Assembly: GCA_001899205.1 (NCBI GenBank)
Contig: MKVL01000017.1
Coordinates: 1 to 64,000, forward strand
Length of the DNA: 64,000 nucleotides
From: Mesorhizobium sp. 65-26
GTDB lineage: Bacteria > Pseudomonadota > Alphaproteobacteria > Rhizobiales > Rhizobiaceae
Direction: 5' to 3'
The translations under genes and the position numbers were made by a program. Positions 37,470 to 46,753 of the stretch are shown here, piece after piece. Numbering within the stretch: position 1 is the stretch's first letter; every line of letters begins with the position of its first letter. Under the pieces are notes generated by a model, which saw only the letters and a program-made list of their open reading frames with translations, ran no database searches and was not told where the DNA came from.

Positions 37470-38330
37470 TCAAGCGCCGGGCCTGATGTAGCTCTTGTAG
37501 ATGAAGCCGCGCTTGCCGCCGTAGACGATCTCGCACCATTGCTTGCAACTTACCACCTGGACCGAGGTCCTGGCGGGCACGGTACCGATTGCCGCCGCAT
37601 TCTTCTTGGGGCCGGCCCGCATGGTCACCGGCCTCAATATCCGTCCCATGCCGGCCGCCGCGACTTTTTTCGTCTTTGCCTTGGCGGGCGCGTCGGCGCT
37701 TTCGTCGGACGGTGCCGGGGGTGCTTCAGGTACAGCGGCCGGAATGGCCGCAGTCTGAGCGCCATCGGTGGCGCTGTTTTCGCCTGGCGCGGCAACCTTG
37801 GCCAGCAACGCCTCTCCATCGGTTTCCCCGGTGGGCTGGGTGTATGCGACCGTCGTGGCCGGCTTGTCAGCCTGTCCGTTCTGGCCAGTCGCGTCGGCGG
37901 CTTGAGCCTTGGCCGGGTCGGCCGGTGCCGCGGCGTTCGTGCCGCTCCAGCGCGGATCATTAGCGGCCAGCGCCGGCAAGGGCGCCTTTGGCGCGGCAAT
38001 GGTCACCGAAGCCTTCTCGACCTTCGGCCTGGTATGCGTGCTGTCCACCGCCGCCACCGTCACGTTGGCTGTCGCGGCGATCTTCTTGGTTTTGACCGGA
38101 ACGGCTGGAACGATCTGCTCGGGGCTCGCGGCGGCCTGGCGTTCGCCCGCCGGCAGCGCCAGCCATAGCGCCACGGCGGCCACACCCAGAAGCGCGGCCG
38201 TGCCGACAGCGGCAATCACCAGGTGCGCGTTCGACCTTACCCCTTGCCAGAGCGAAGGCTGCATGTCGTAGCCGAACTGCATGGCGAGGCGCCGTCGTTC
38301 CGGCACGCCGAAACTGAAGGGCTCTCTCAC
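37470..38330 (-). CDS. Membrane-anchored bacterial SH3-domain protein
   Basis: The protein has a short cytoplasmic leader, one membrane segment (AHLVIAAVGTAALLGVAAVALW, about residues 36-57), a long Ala/Pro-rich linker and a C-terminal SH3b-like domain with RPVTMRAGPKKNAAAIGTV, then QVVSCKQWCEIVYGGKRGFI. SH3b domains in this setting usually bind peptidoglycan, so it may act at the cell wall. I chose GTG at 38330 because GGAGG sits eight bases before it; the ATG at 38345 overlaps that site. It converges on the Mur-ligase-like gene. Confidence 0.75.
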   Translation of the reverse strand: MREPFSFGVPERRRLAMQFGYDMQPSLWQGVRSNAHLVIAAVGTAALLGVAAVALWLALPAGERQAAASPEQIVPAVPVKTKKIAATANVTVAAVDSTHTRPKVEKASVTIAAPKAPLPALAANDPRWSGTNAAAPADPAKAQAADATGQNGQADKPATTVAYTQPTGETDGEALLAKVAAPGENSATDGAQTAAIPAAVPEAPPAPSDESADAPAKAKTKKVAAAGMGRILRPVTMRAGPKKNAAAIGTVPARTSVQVVSCKQWCEIVYGGKRGFIYKSYIRPGA

Positions 38331-38526
38331 TCTTGCCACCTCCATATATGGGCCGATGTTCTTGCAATCTCACGCCGGCCATGCGGCGCCGGATCGGCAT
38401 CGGTCCCAGAATCAAAAGCGGGCGGTCCCGCAGATTTCCCCGTCTAAGCGCCCACGGCGCGCATCTTTCGCCTGCGATTGTGGCATCAGTGCGCCTTTGT
38501 TAAGAAATTCGCAAGCAATGCGTGGA

Positions 38527-38544
38527 GGATCGATTAATCGATCC
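38527..38544. promoter_or_regulatory. Perfect 18-bp palindrome between puuB-like and SH3 genes
   Basis: GGATCGATTAATCGATCC is a perfect inverted repeat without a spacer, about 200 bases upstream of the SH3-domain gene and about 100 bases after the end of the puuB-like gene. The 303-base gap holds no gene. The size and symmetry suggest an operator for a dimeric regulator; the protein is not known. Confidence 0.5.
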
Positions 38545-38611
38545 TAAAAGCGTGGCGCGGTCTTTCAGCGACGCTCGGCAGGCACCAGGCCTTTGATTTG
38601 GCACATGTCTT

Positions 38612-38641
38612 TCCGCCGAAACCGGTCGCGCTTTCGGCGGA
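38612..38641. terminator. Hairpin downstream of the puuB-like gene
   Basis: TCCGCCGAAA pairs perfectly with TTTCGGCGGA around a 10-base loop. It lies 8 bases after the end of the puuB-like gene on the minus strand. There is no long T-run, so it may be a weak terminator or an mRNA-stabilising stem. Confidence 0.55.
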
Positions 38642-38648
38642 CGTGATT

Positions 38649-39935
38649 CTAAATCCTGTCGCGCAGCGCGTACCAGTTGAGCGCAAGGAAGAGCAGCGGC
38701 GAGCGAAAGCGCCGTCCACCCGGGAACGGGGGAATGTTGAGATCCTCGATCAGCCGCAGCCGGTCGCGATTGCCCGCGACCGTTTCCGCGTAGAGTTTGC
38801 CGAAGAAGTTGGACAGCATGACGCCGTGGCCGGAATAGCCGCCGGCCGAAATGACGTTCGGCATGACCTCGCGCACGAAAGGCTTTCGCGGCATGGTGAT
38901 GCCGACATAACCACCCCAGCCATGGGTTATCTCGACCTCCCTGAGCGCCGGATAGATCTCGGCGATCTGCCGGCGGATGTGGATGTGGATGTCTTTCGGA
39001 TCCTTGACCGCGTAGATCTCGCGTCCGCCGAACAGCAGCCTGCCATCCGTCGACTTGCGGAAGTAGCGCACGACGAAACGCGAATCGTCGACCGCTTCGC
39101 CACCCGGCAGCACCTTGCTGTCGGCGCCGAGCGGCACCGTCGCGCCGATGAACGAGCCGATCGGCATGATGTGCGCGGCGCTGACCGGCTCCAGCGATCC
39201 GCCATAGGCGTTCACGCCGATCAGGCACTTGCTGGCGGTGATCGTTCCCCTGGGAGTGGCGATCCGCACCTTGCCGCCGGTCGACGTGATGCCGGTCGAC
39301 GATGTGCGTTCGAAAAGCTGCGCCCCTGCCTGCGTCGCTACCCTGGCTGTACCGATCACCAGCTTCAGCGGATGTATATGGCCGGTGCCGGTGTCGCGGG
39401 TGCCGCCGAAATAGGCCGTCGAGCCGAGCCGCTCCGCCGCCTCCTTCGCGTCCATGAAGGTGAGGTGCGGATAGTTGAAACGCGTCGCCATGACCTCGGC
39501 ATGCGCCTTGTAGTCGTCGACGTAACGGGGCTTGTGCGCAACAGACAACTGGCCCGGCACATAGTCGATTTCGATTGCATTGGCGGCGGCGAAGTCGAGA
39601 AGATGGCTCTTGGCTTCCTCGGCGAGATCGAACAGGGCCTTGGCGCGGGAAAAGCCGTACTCGCTCTCCAGTTCCTCGGCCCATGCGCGCTGCCCGGTAC
39701 CCATCTGGCCGCCATTGCGGCCGGAGGCCCCGTCGCCGAAGCGATGCGCCTCGATCAGCACCACGTTCGTCCCGGCCTTGGCCAGATGCGCGGCCGCCGA
39801 AAGCCCCGTGAAGCCGCCGCCGACAATGGCGACGTCGCAGGAAATATCGCCGTCCAGCGCCGGATACTCAGGACGCGGACCGGCCGTATCCTCATACCAG
39901 GAGCGGCCGGGAGAGATGGGGGATTGGTAATTCAT
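38649..39935 (-). CDS. PuuB-like FAD-dependent oxidoreductase (gamma-glutamylputrescine oxidase family)
   Basis: The 428-residue protein has the DAO-type FAD motif VAIVGGGFTGLSAAAHLAKAG (about residues 35-55), RFGDGASGRNGGQM as in PuuB-like enzymes, and a C-terminal FAD contact ISAGGYSGHGVMLS. PuuB oxidises gamma-glutamylputrescine to the aldehyde with release of ammonia and peroxide. The glutamine-synthetase-like gene next upstream fits PuuA, which makes that substrate. A potFGHI-type importer is about 10 kb further on. Substrate is inferred from this context. Confidence 0.85.
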   Translation of the reverse strand: MNYQSPISPGRSWYEDTAGPRPEYPALDGDISCDVAIVGGGFTGLSAAAHLAKAGTNVVLIEAHRFGDGASGRNGGQMGTGQRAWAEELESEYGFSRAKALFDLAEEAKSHLLDFAAANAIEIDYVPGQLSVAHKPRYVDDYKAHAEVMATRFNYPHLTFMDAKEAAERLGSTAYFGGTRDTGTGHIHPLKLVIGTARVATQAGAQLFERTSSTGITSTGGKVRIATPRGTITASKCLIGVNAYGGSLEPVSAAHIMPIGSFIGATVPLGADSKVLPGGEAVDDSRFVVRYFRKSTDGRLLFGGREIYAVKDPKDIHIHIRRQIAEIYPALREVEITHGWGGYVGITMPRKPFVREVMPNVISAGGYSGHGVMLSNFFGKLYAETVAGNRDRLRLIEDLNIPPFPGGRRFRSPLLFLALNWYALRDRI

Positions 39936-39956
39936 GGGGTGCCAGGAAGAGTTTAG

Positions 39957-40055
39957 CGGACAGACAGTAGCGAATGGTGAGTGGCGAATAGCGACTATGG
40001 CAAAAAGGGACGATGGAGCGACGCTCCCTGCTCTCTATTCGCTACTCGCTATTCC
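39957..40055. repeat. Imperfect inverted repeat between puuA- and puuB-like genes
   Basis: The left arm contains GTAGCGAATGGTGAGTGGCG followed by AATAGCGACTA. The right arm contains CTATTCGCTACTCGCTATTC, whose complement shares the GCGA-TAG-CGAATAG pattern. Between them GGAGCGACGCTCC forms a small perfect hairpin. The whole 123-base gap is mostly this element; it is unlike the AGAGCATTTTGC family. Confidence 0.55.
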
Positions 40056-40058
40056 CCC

Positions 40059-41495
40059 TCACACGTTGAGCAGCAGATACTCCCGCTCCCACGGGCTGAT
40101 CACTTCCATGAAGGTCTCGAACTCCGCGCGCTTGATCGCCGCGTAGGTGGCGGCGAAGGATTTACCCAGGATCGCGCCCAGTTCCTCATCGGCCTCGAAC
40201 AGGTCGACGGCCTCCAGCAAGCTGCGCGGCAGGTCGATCTCGTCCTCGTTGGCGGTGGTCAGCACCGGCGGTTCAGCCTTGATCTTGTTGGTGATGCCGA
40301 TCAATCCGCATGCGAGCGAGGCCGCGAGAGCGAGATAGGGATTGGCGTCGGAGGAGGGGATGCGGTTCTCGACGCGCCGGGCCGCCGGATCCGAGCGAGG
40401 CACGCGGAAGGCCGTGGTTCGGTTGTCGTAGCCCCACTTGTTGTTGACCGGCGCCGAGGCCGCCTGAGTCAGGCGCCGGTAAGAGTTCACATAGGGCGCG
40501 AACATCACCAGCGCGTTCGGCACATGCTTCTGCATGCCGCCGATGAAATGGAAGAAGTCGTCCGTTTCCGAGCCGTCCTCCGCCGAGAAGACGTTCCTGC
40601 CGGTCTTCTTGTCGATGACCGACTGGTGGATGTGCATGGCCGAGCCGGGCTGGCCCTGGATCGGCTTGGCCATGAAGGTGGCGTAGATCTCGTGCTTCAG
40701 CGCGGCCTCGCGGATCGTGCGCTTGAACATGAACACCTGGTCGGCGAGCTCGATCGGGTCGCCGTGGCGCAGGTTGATCTCGAGCTGGCCGGCGCCCTCT
40801 TCGTGGATCAGCGTGTCGATCTCCAGGCCCTGGCGCTCGGAGAAATGGTAGATGTCGTCGATCAGCTCGTCGAACTCGTTGACGCCGGCGATCGAGTAGC
40901 CGGCGCCGCCGCCGATCGGCCGGCCCGAGCGGCCGACGGGAGGGGTCAGCGGATAGTCGGGATCGGGATTCTTGCGCACCAGATAGAACTCGATCTCGGG
41001 CGCCACGACGGGCTTCAGGCCGCGTTTGTCGTAGGCGGCAAGCACGCGTTTCAGCACGTTGCGGGGGGTGAACTCGACCGAGCGGCCATCCTGGTGGACA
41101 AGATCGCAGATGACTGCCGCCGTCGGGTCCTCCTCCCACGGCACGACGGTCAGCGTCGAAAGGTCCGGCATCAGCTTGAGGTCGCCATCGTCCTCCGGAT
41201 AATGGAAGCCATTGCCGTCCTCCGGATAGCCGCCGGAAATCGTCGTCATGAACACCGCCGAAGGCAGTGCCAGCGAGGTGTTCGAGGTGAATTTCTTCGA
41301 CGGCATCATCTTGCCGCGCGCCACGCCGGCCTGGTCAGGCGTTATGCATTCGATGTCCTCGATGCTGCGCCATTCAAGCCAGTCGCTGGCTTCCTTCCAG
41401 TTTTTGACACCGCGTTGGTTCTTGACGTAGGCAGGCGTGCGGGTGCGTCCTCCGCGGCTCGACGGACGGACTTCCTTTTTTGCAGGCGGCATCAT
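40059..41495 (-). CDS. Glutamine synthetase family protein, PuuA-like
   Basis: The 478-residue protein has GS-fold motifs: APEIEFYLV, HEEGAGQLEINLRH with the metal-binding Glu residues, GSAMHIHQSV with the metal His, NSYRRL and VENRIPSSDANPYLALAA near the adenylate site. It belongs to the class that includes gamma-glutamylputrescine synthetase rather than GlnA, as it lacks the adenylylation loop of GlnA. Paired with the puuB-like gene it likely gamma-glutamylates putrescine or another amine for catabolism. Two adjacent ATG codons can start it; I give the first. Confidence 0.85.
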   Translation of the reverse strand: MMPPAKKEVRPSSRGGRTRTPAYVKNQRGVKNWKEASDWLEWRSIEDIECITPDQAGVARGKMMPSKKFTSNTSLALPSAVFMTTISGGYPEDGNGFHYPEDDGDLKLMPDLSTLTVVPWEEDPTAAVICDLVHQDGRSVEFTPRNVLKRVLAAYDKRGLKPVVAPEIEFYLVRKNPDPDYPLTPPVGRSGRPIGGGAGYSIAGVNEFDELIDDIYHFSERQGLEIDTLIHEEGAGQLEINLRHGDPIELADQVFMFKRTIREAALKHEIYATFMAKPIQGQPGSAMHIHQSVIDKKTGRNVFSAEDGSETDDFFHFIGGMQKHVPNALVMFAPYVNSYRRLTQAASAPVNNKWGYDNRTTAFRVPRSDPAARRVENRIPSSDANPYLALAASLACGLIGITNKIKAEPPVLTTANEDEIDLPRSLLEAVDLFEADEELGAILGKSFAATYAAIKRAEFETFMEVISPWEREYLLLNV

Positions 41496-41696
41496 TCACC
41501 AGATTGGGTTGCGGATACCCGAGTATAGCCGTGCCTCACGACGGAAGGGAAGGGGAGCCCTTTCTGCCTTCCGTTTGCCGGGCACGGCTCGTGCACCGAG
41601 AAAAACGATACTGGCGACAAACCTCGGTGGCGTCTACATAGGGCCGGCCCGCGCGGCGCCTGGATGCGTCGCCCTGCAAAAGAGCGAGAGTGCCGC

Positions 41697-42404
41697 ATGC
41701 CGTCCAAGCTGGTCACGACCATCGGGTTCGACGCCGATGACACGCTGTGGCAGAACGAGCTCTTCTTCCGCAGCACCGAAAAGCAGTTCGTCGCGATGCT
41801 CGCCGATCACGGCGACGAGGCGAAGATATCGGCGCGGCTGCTGGAAGCCGAGAAGCGCAACCTCGCAACCTACGGATTCGGCATCAAGGGCTTTACGTTG
41901 TCGATGATCGAGACGGCGATAGAGGTCACGGAGGGGCGTGTGCCCGCCACGGTCATATCGCGGATCCTGGAAGCCGGCCGCGAGATGCTCGCGCATCCGA
42001 TCGAGGTGCTGCCGCATGCGCGCGAGACGATCGAGCGTCTCGCCGGCTCCTATCGCCTGGTCTTGATCACCAAGGGCGATCTGTTCGACCAGGAGCGCAA
42101 GCTGGCGCAATCGGGGTTGGGGGATTTCTTCCAAGCCGTGGAGATCGTCAGCGACAAGAGTGCGCACACCTACGCGCGCCTGTTCGACCGTCATGGCGAT
42201 GGCGCCGAGCGGAGCATGATGGTCGGCAATTCGCTCAAGTCCGACGTGGTGCCGGCGATCGAGGCCGGCAGTTGGGGCATCTATGTGCCGCACGAATTGA
42301 CCTGGGTGCTCGAACATGTCGAGGCCCCGCGCGAGGCGGCCCGCTTCCGGCAGATCGCCGACCTCGGGCAACTGCCCGGATTGATCGACAGCATAGCGGG
42401 CTGA
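41697..42404 (+). CDS. HAD-superfamily hydrolase
   Basis: The 235-residue protein has the HAD motifs: IGFDADDTLWQNE with nucleophile Asp (I), LVLITKGD (II), a Lys in SDKSAHTYARL (III) and MMVGNSLKSDVVPAIEAG (IV). The helical cap between motifs I and II marks subfamily I. It is a phosphatase of unknown substrate. ATG at 41697 is the first sensible start. It is transcribed away from the puuA-like gene. Confidence 0.85.
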   Translation: MPSKLVTTIGFDADDTLWQNELFFRSTEKQFVAMLADHGDEAKISARLLEAEKRNLATYGFGIKGFTLSMIETAIEVTEGRVPATVISRILEAGREMLAHPIEVLPHARETIERLAGSYRLVLITKGDLFDQERKLAQSGLGDFFQAVEIVSDKSAHTYARLFDRHGDGAERSMMVGNSLKSDVVPAIEAGSWGIYVPHELTWVLEHVEAPREAARFRQIADLGQLPGLIDSIAG

Positions 42405-42459
42405 GGCGGTCAGCATCTCGCGCTCGGGCTTCTTCGCTGGGCGCCGCAAAAATACGGTT

Positions 42460-42520
42460 AAATCAAACGGATAGCATTTGGCAGTCAGGTGATTTCATCT
42501 GGCGCAGTGCAAATGCGATC
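42460..42520. repeat. Divergent copy of the AGAGCATTTTGC repeat
   Basis: The core reads TAGCATTTGGCAGTCAGGTG, then ATTT, CATCTGGC and GCAGTGCAAATGCG. The stem GTCAGGTG/CATCTGGC keeps pairing through G-T wobbles. It lies between the convergent HAD and receiver-like genes. Confidence 0.6.
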
Positions 42521-42530
42521 GGCGCTTGGC

Positions 42531-42992
42531 TCAGTTGCCGCCGCGCCGCACCAGGCGATCGATGACCGGCTGCAGCCGTTCCGTGGTGATCGGCTTCGCC
42601 ACCACGGCGTCGACCACACTCGACAAGGACAGGCTCTCGGGCGTGCCGTTCCTGGTGGAAAGCAGGATGACGGGAGGCTGTGACTGGCCCGAGGTGCGCC
42701 GCAGCGCGGCGATATCGGATATCAGGCCGTCGCAGTCCTTGTTGTCGGCGCCGCCATCCAGGACGATGGCGCCGGGGACGAGTGTGGCAAGCGTTCTTGC
42801 CGCCACGTCTGGCGATTCTGAAACGGGCCTGAGGCCGGAACGTTCGACGATCTTGGAAACCACCACCCTGTTGATCGGCGATGTCCCCACCACCAGCACG
42901 AGTGAAGGGTCCCGCAACGTTTCGTCACGGGAAGCGCGGCCCACCACATTCAGATGTCTTGCGATCCCAGTCCCACGGTTCACAAGGCACAC
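42531..42992 (-). CDS. Receiver-like protein missing the acidic pair
   Basis: The 153-residue protein follows the response-regulator receiver pattern: LVLVVGTSPINRVVVSKIVE (strand and helix 1), AIVLDGGAD (strand 3 with the phospho-acceptor-like Asp), PPVILLST (strand 4 with Thr) and VVAKPITTERLQPV (strand 5 with the conserved Lys). The two acidic residues that bind Mg2+ after strand 1 are replaced by Gly-Thr-Ser, so phosphorylation is doubtful. No output domain follows. The start is uncertain, as the first 28 residues are not conserved in the fold. Confidence 0.7.
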   Translation of the reverse strand: MCLVNRGTGIARHLNVVGRASRDETLRDPSLVLVVGTSPINRVVVSKIVERSGLRPVSESPDVAARTLATLVPGAIVLDGGADNKDCDGLISDIAALRRTSGQSQPPVILLSTRNGTPESLSLSSVVDAVVAKPITTERLQPVIDRLVRRGGN

Positions 42993-43169
42993 AAGTCGAC
43001 CAAGGTGCTCGCCCCCATTTCAATGCAGAGTTGAAATCGGTCGACTATTGGCGTGAGATCACGACGCATGTCAAGTTGAAAGGGGCGGCCCCCAGTTTAT
43101 CGAGGAAATAACCGGATTTGCCGCCAACTCTGTACTGATCTGTCCAGAAAACCGCTGTCGAATGACGAA

Positions 43170-43200
43170 GATCACCCGCGCGGAGGTCGCGCGGGTGATC
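43170..43200 (-). terminator. Perfect 13-bp hairpin after the aceA-linked small gene
   Basis: GATCACCCGCGCG pairs perfectly with CGCGCGGGTGATC around a 5-base GAGGT loop. It lies 20 bases after the stop of the 79-residue gene on the minus strand. There is no strong T-run, but the stem is long and GC-rich and marks the end of the aceA transcript. Confidence 0.7.
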
Positions 43201-43220
43201 TGTCGATATGCATGGATCGA

Positions 43221-43460
43221 TCAGCCGTGACTCTGGGTCACGATCACCGGGATGAGCAGATCTCCCCAGTTGCCGTCGCCGCCGTGATGGCGTGCCGAGC
43301 GCACCAGTTCCACCGAGACGCCGGCCTCGACGGCCTTCATGACCGACTGGTTGAGCCTGTGCAGGTCATTGGCCAGCATGCGGATGGTCGCCTGCTGGTC
43401 GACGCTCATGGCGGAGGACTGCTCTTCCGCCCGTTCCTTGACGCGACTGATCGAAGCCAT
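43221..43460 (-). CDS. Small conserved protein downstream of isocitrate lyase
   Basis: I do not recognise this 79-residue protein beyond being a short soluble hypothetical. It is helical and polar in the first two-thirds (RVKERAEEQSSAMSVDQQAT, then MLANDLHRLNQSVMKAVEAG) and ends in HHGGDGNWGDLLIPVIVTQSHG, a His/Gly-rich part. It lies 155 bases after aceA on the same strand, separated by a degenerate repeat, and is followed by a strong hairpin. Co-transcription with aceA is likely but not certain. Confidence 0.6.
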   Translation of the reverse strand: MASISRVKERAEEQSSAMSVDQQATIRMLANDLHRLNQSVMKAVEAGVSVELVRSARHHGGDGNWGDLLIPVIVTQSHG

Positions 43461-43504
43461 TGGTCTTCTCCTTGTTCATCCCGCTTTGCGGGTGTTCCTC
43501 TCTG

Positions 43505-43570
43505 GAGCATCCGGCGGCCCGTGGGTCAGCCCGGCGTCGCGCGGATGCGGTAAAATCAAGCGGATGCGGG
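43505..43570. repeat. GC-rich degenerate copy of the AGAGCATTTTGC repeat
   Basis: The order GAGCATCCGGCGGCCC, hairpin with GTCA-like loop, CCGGCGTCGCGCGGATGCGG and a short AAAATCAAG tail follows the family layout, with most positions changed to G or C. It lies between aceA and the 79-residue gene. Confidence 0.5.
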
Positions 43571-43614
43571 ATGTCTCATCTCTCCCTGATGCATCCAGTT
43601 CCGGTACCGGCGGC

Positions 43615-44904
<1,290 letters not shown>

Positions 44905-44983
44905 CGGTTACTCCGGATCATTCTGGCGTTGAACGCGAATGGCACCTTGCAGGGAGGTCTGGGGCCAATCGGATGTGACATGA

Positions 44984-45132
44984 TTTACATTGCGGCGCGA
45001 AAAGCGCGAGAATATTCGGGAGAAGGTCGCCAAAAATAGAGAAAACCTGTGTTGTGTTTGACCGGTTGCTTCTGTAAATTTGTCAAAATTGTAAACTCCT
45101 CAAATTCACCGCTTGGCCCGATCATGTGTAAA
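44984..45132. promoter_or_regulatory. TGTAAA boxes in the aceA-regulator intergenic region
   Basis: Four copies of the hexamer TGTAAA occur in this divergent promoter region: 44984-44989 (as TTTACA on the plus strand), 45073-45078, 45090-45095 and 45127-45132. The middle pair is spaced 17 bases apart around TTTGTCAAAATTG. RamB-type regulators of glyoxylate and propionate genes bind short A/T-rich boxes near such promoters, so these are plausible operators for the adjacent regulator. This is inference from position and repetition. Confidence 0.5.
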
Positions 45133-45152
45133 TTCCTGTCAAGGAGAGCGAT

Positions 45153-46607
45153 GTGACCGACCGGAAGATTTTCGCCGGGCCGCGCATCAGGCGTCTGCGC
45201 AATGCTAGGGGGCTGACCCAGACGGCAATGGCGGAAGAGCTTGGCATCTCGCCGTCCTATCTCAACCTGATCGAGCGCAACCAGCGCCCGCTCACCGTCC
45301 AGCTCATCCTCAAGTTGGCTTCCGTCTACAAGATCGAGCCCGACGAACTGCAAGCCGAGGCCAGGGGGTCGATATCGGCGCTCAAGGAAATGTTTGCCGA
45401 TCCGCTGCTGATCGGCGAGTTGCCGGGCGATCAGGAGCTGATCGAGATCGCCGAAGCGGCTCCCAATGCGGCGGCGGCCATGATCAAGCTGTTTCGCGCC
45501 TATCGCGAACAGGCCGAGCGGCTGTCCGACCTGAGCGAGCTGCTGGCGCGAGAGGGCAGGGTCACGGCGCTTTCCGGCGCCCGCCTGCCGATCGACGAGG
45601 TGCACGAGATTTTCGAGCGGCGGCCCAACCATTTTACCGCGCTGGAGGAGGAGGCCGAAGCCTTCACCTCGGTGCTCAATCCCGGCGACGACCTGCTGGG
45701 TGCCTTGAAAGCGTGGCTGAGGCGCGAGCATGGCATCGTCGTCAAGGTGCTTCCGGTTGCCACCATGCCCAACTGGCGGCGCCGTTACGACCGGCATTCG
45801 CAACGCCTGTTCCTGTCGGAACGGCTGTCGCCGTTCGACCAGTTGCGCGAAGTGGCGATGGAGGCCTGCCTCGTGCGCATGACGGTTGCCGTGGCCGGCG
45901 AGATCCAGGCGCTGAAGCTGACGACCGACGAGGCCCGCCGCCTTGCCCGCTTCGAGCTCGGACGCTACGCGGCGCACGCACTGATGATGCCTTATCAGGC
46001 CTTTCAGGCGGCGGCCGTTCGCGCCCGCTACGACATCGACGTGCTGCGCTCCCGCTTTGGCGTTTCCTTCGAGCAGGCGGCGAACAGGCTTACCATGCTG
46101 CAGCGTTCCGGCGCGGCCGGCGTCCCGTTCTTCATGCTCGAGGTGGACAACGCCGGCAACCGTTTCCGCAGGGCCGGCAGCCAGGGCTTTCCGCACAGCC
46201 GCTTCGGCGGCGGCTGTCCGAAACTTCCAGTGCATGCCGCTTTTGCCCAGCCCGGACAGATACTGGTCGAGGCGGTGGAAATGCCTGACGGGGCCGAGTT
46301 CCTGTGCATCGCCCGCACGCTGGAGGGTCCGCAGGGCGCGTTCTCGGAAAGGCCGCGCCGCACGGCGCTGCTTCTGGGCTGCGATATCGGTTTCCGCGAA
46401 GAGATCGTCTATGGCGCGGCGCTCCCGGGGGCGCCGGCCGCCAGCGGCGGCAAATCCGGGCAGGGCGCCGTGGTGGCCACGCCCGTCGGGCCGGCATGCC
46501 GCCTCTGCGAACGCATTGGCTGCCTGGCGCGGGCGGAGCCGCCGGTCACGCGTCCGCTCGGCCTCGACGAAATGGTCACGGGTCTCAGCGCTTTCGATTT
46601 TCAGTGA
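45153..46607 (+). CDS. ScfR/RamB-type XRE regulator with degenerate IrrE-like domain
   Basis: The 484-residue protein has an XRE helix-turn-helix (RRLRNARGLTQTAMAEELG, then ISPSYLNLIERNQRPL, about residues 10-45). A middle IrrE/ImmA-like region follows (LREVAMEACLVRM, then ARFELGRYAAHALMMPYQAF), then a C-terminal DUF2083-type part ending in CRLCERIGCLAR. The zinc-peptidase motif HExxH is absent, as in short-chain-acyl-CoA regulators. It is divergent from aceA and probably controls it, perhaps sensing acyl-CoA. The GTG at 45153 has AAGGAG upstream; an overlapping ATG two bases earlier is out of frame. Confidence 0.88.
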   Translation: MTDRKIFAGPRIRRLRNARGLTQTAMAEELGISPSYLNLIERNQRPLTVQLILKLASVYKIEPDELQAEARGSISALKEMFADPLLIGELPGDQELIEIAEAAPNAAAAMIKLFRAYREQAERLSDLSELLAREGRVTALSGARLPIDEVHEIFERRPNHFTALEEEAEAFTSVLNPGDDLLGALKAWLRREHGIVVKVLPVATMPNWRRRYDRHSQRLFLSERLSPFDQLREVAMEACLVRMTVAVAGEIQALKLTTDEARRLARFELGRYAAHALMMPYQAFQAAAVRARYDIDVLRSRFGVSFEQAANRLTMLQRSGAAGVPFFMLEVDNAGNRFRRAGSQGFPHSRFGGGCPKLPVHAAFAQPGQILVEAVEMPDGAEFLCIARTLEGPQGAFSERPRRTALLLGCDIGFREEIVYGAALPGAPAASGGKSGQGAVVATPVGPACRLCERIGCLARAEPPVTRPLGLDEMVTGLSAFDFQ

Positions 46608-46753
46608 CGCTGGCATCACCGATGCGGCAGCAAGATCATCCGGGCCGGCGGCAAGTGCCGCACATCGGCTACGCCCTGAAGTGTCGATCGAAACATTGAT
46701 TCACCGCTGATGGCGGGATATCAAAAAGAAGTAACGCAAGCTGGGGGGCGGCG

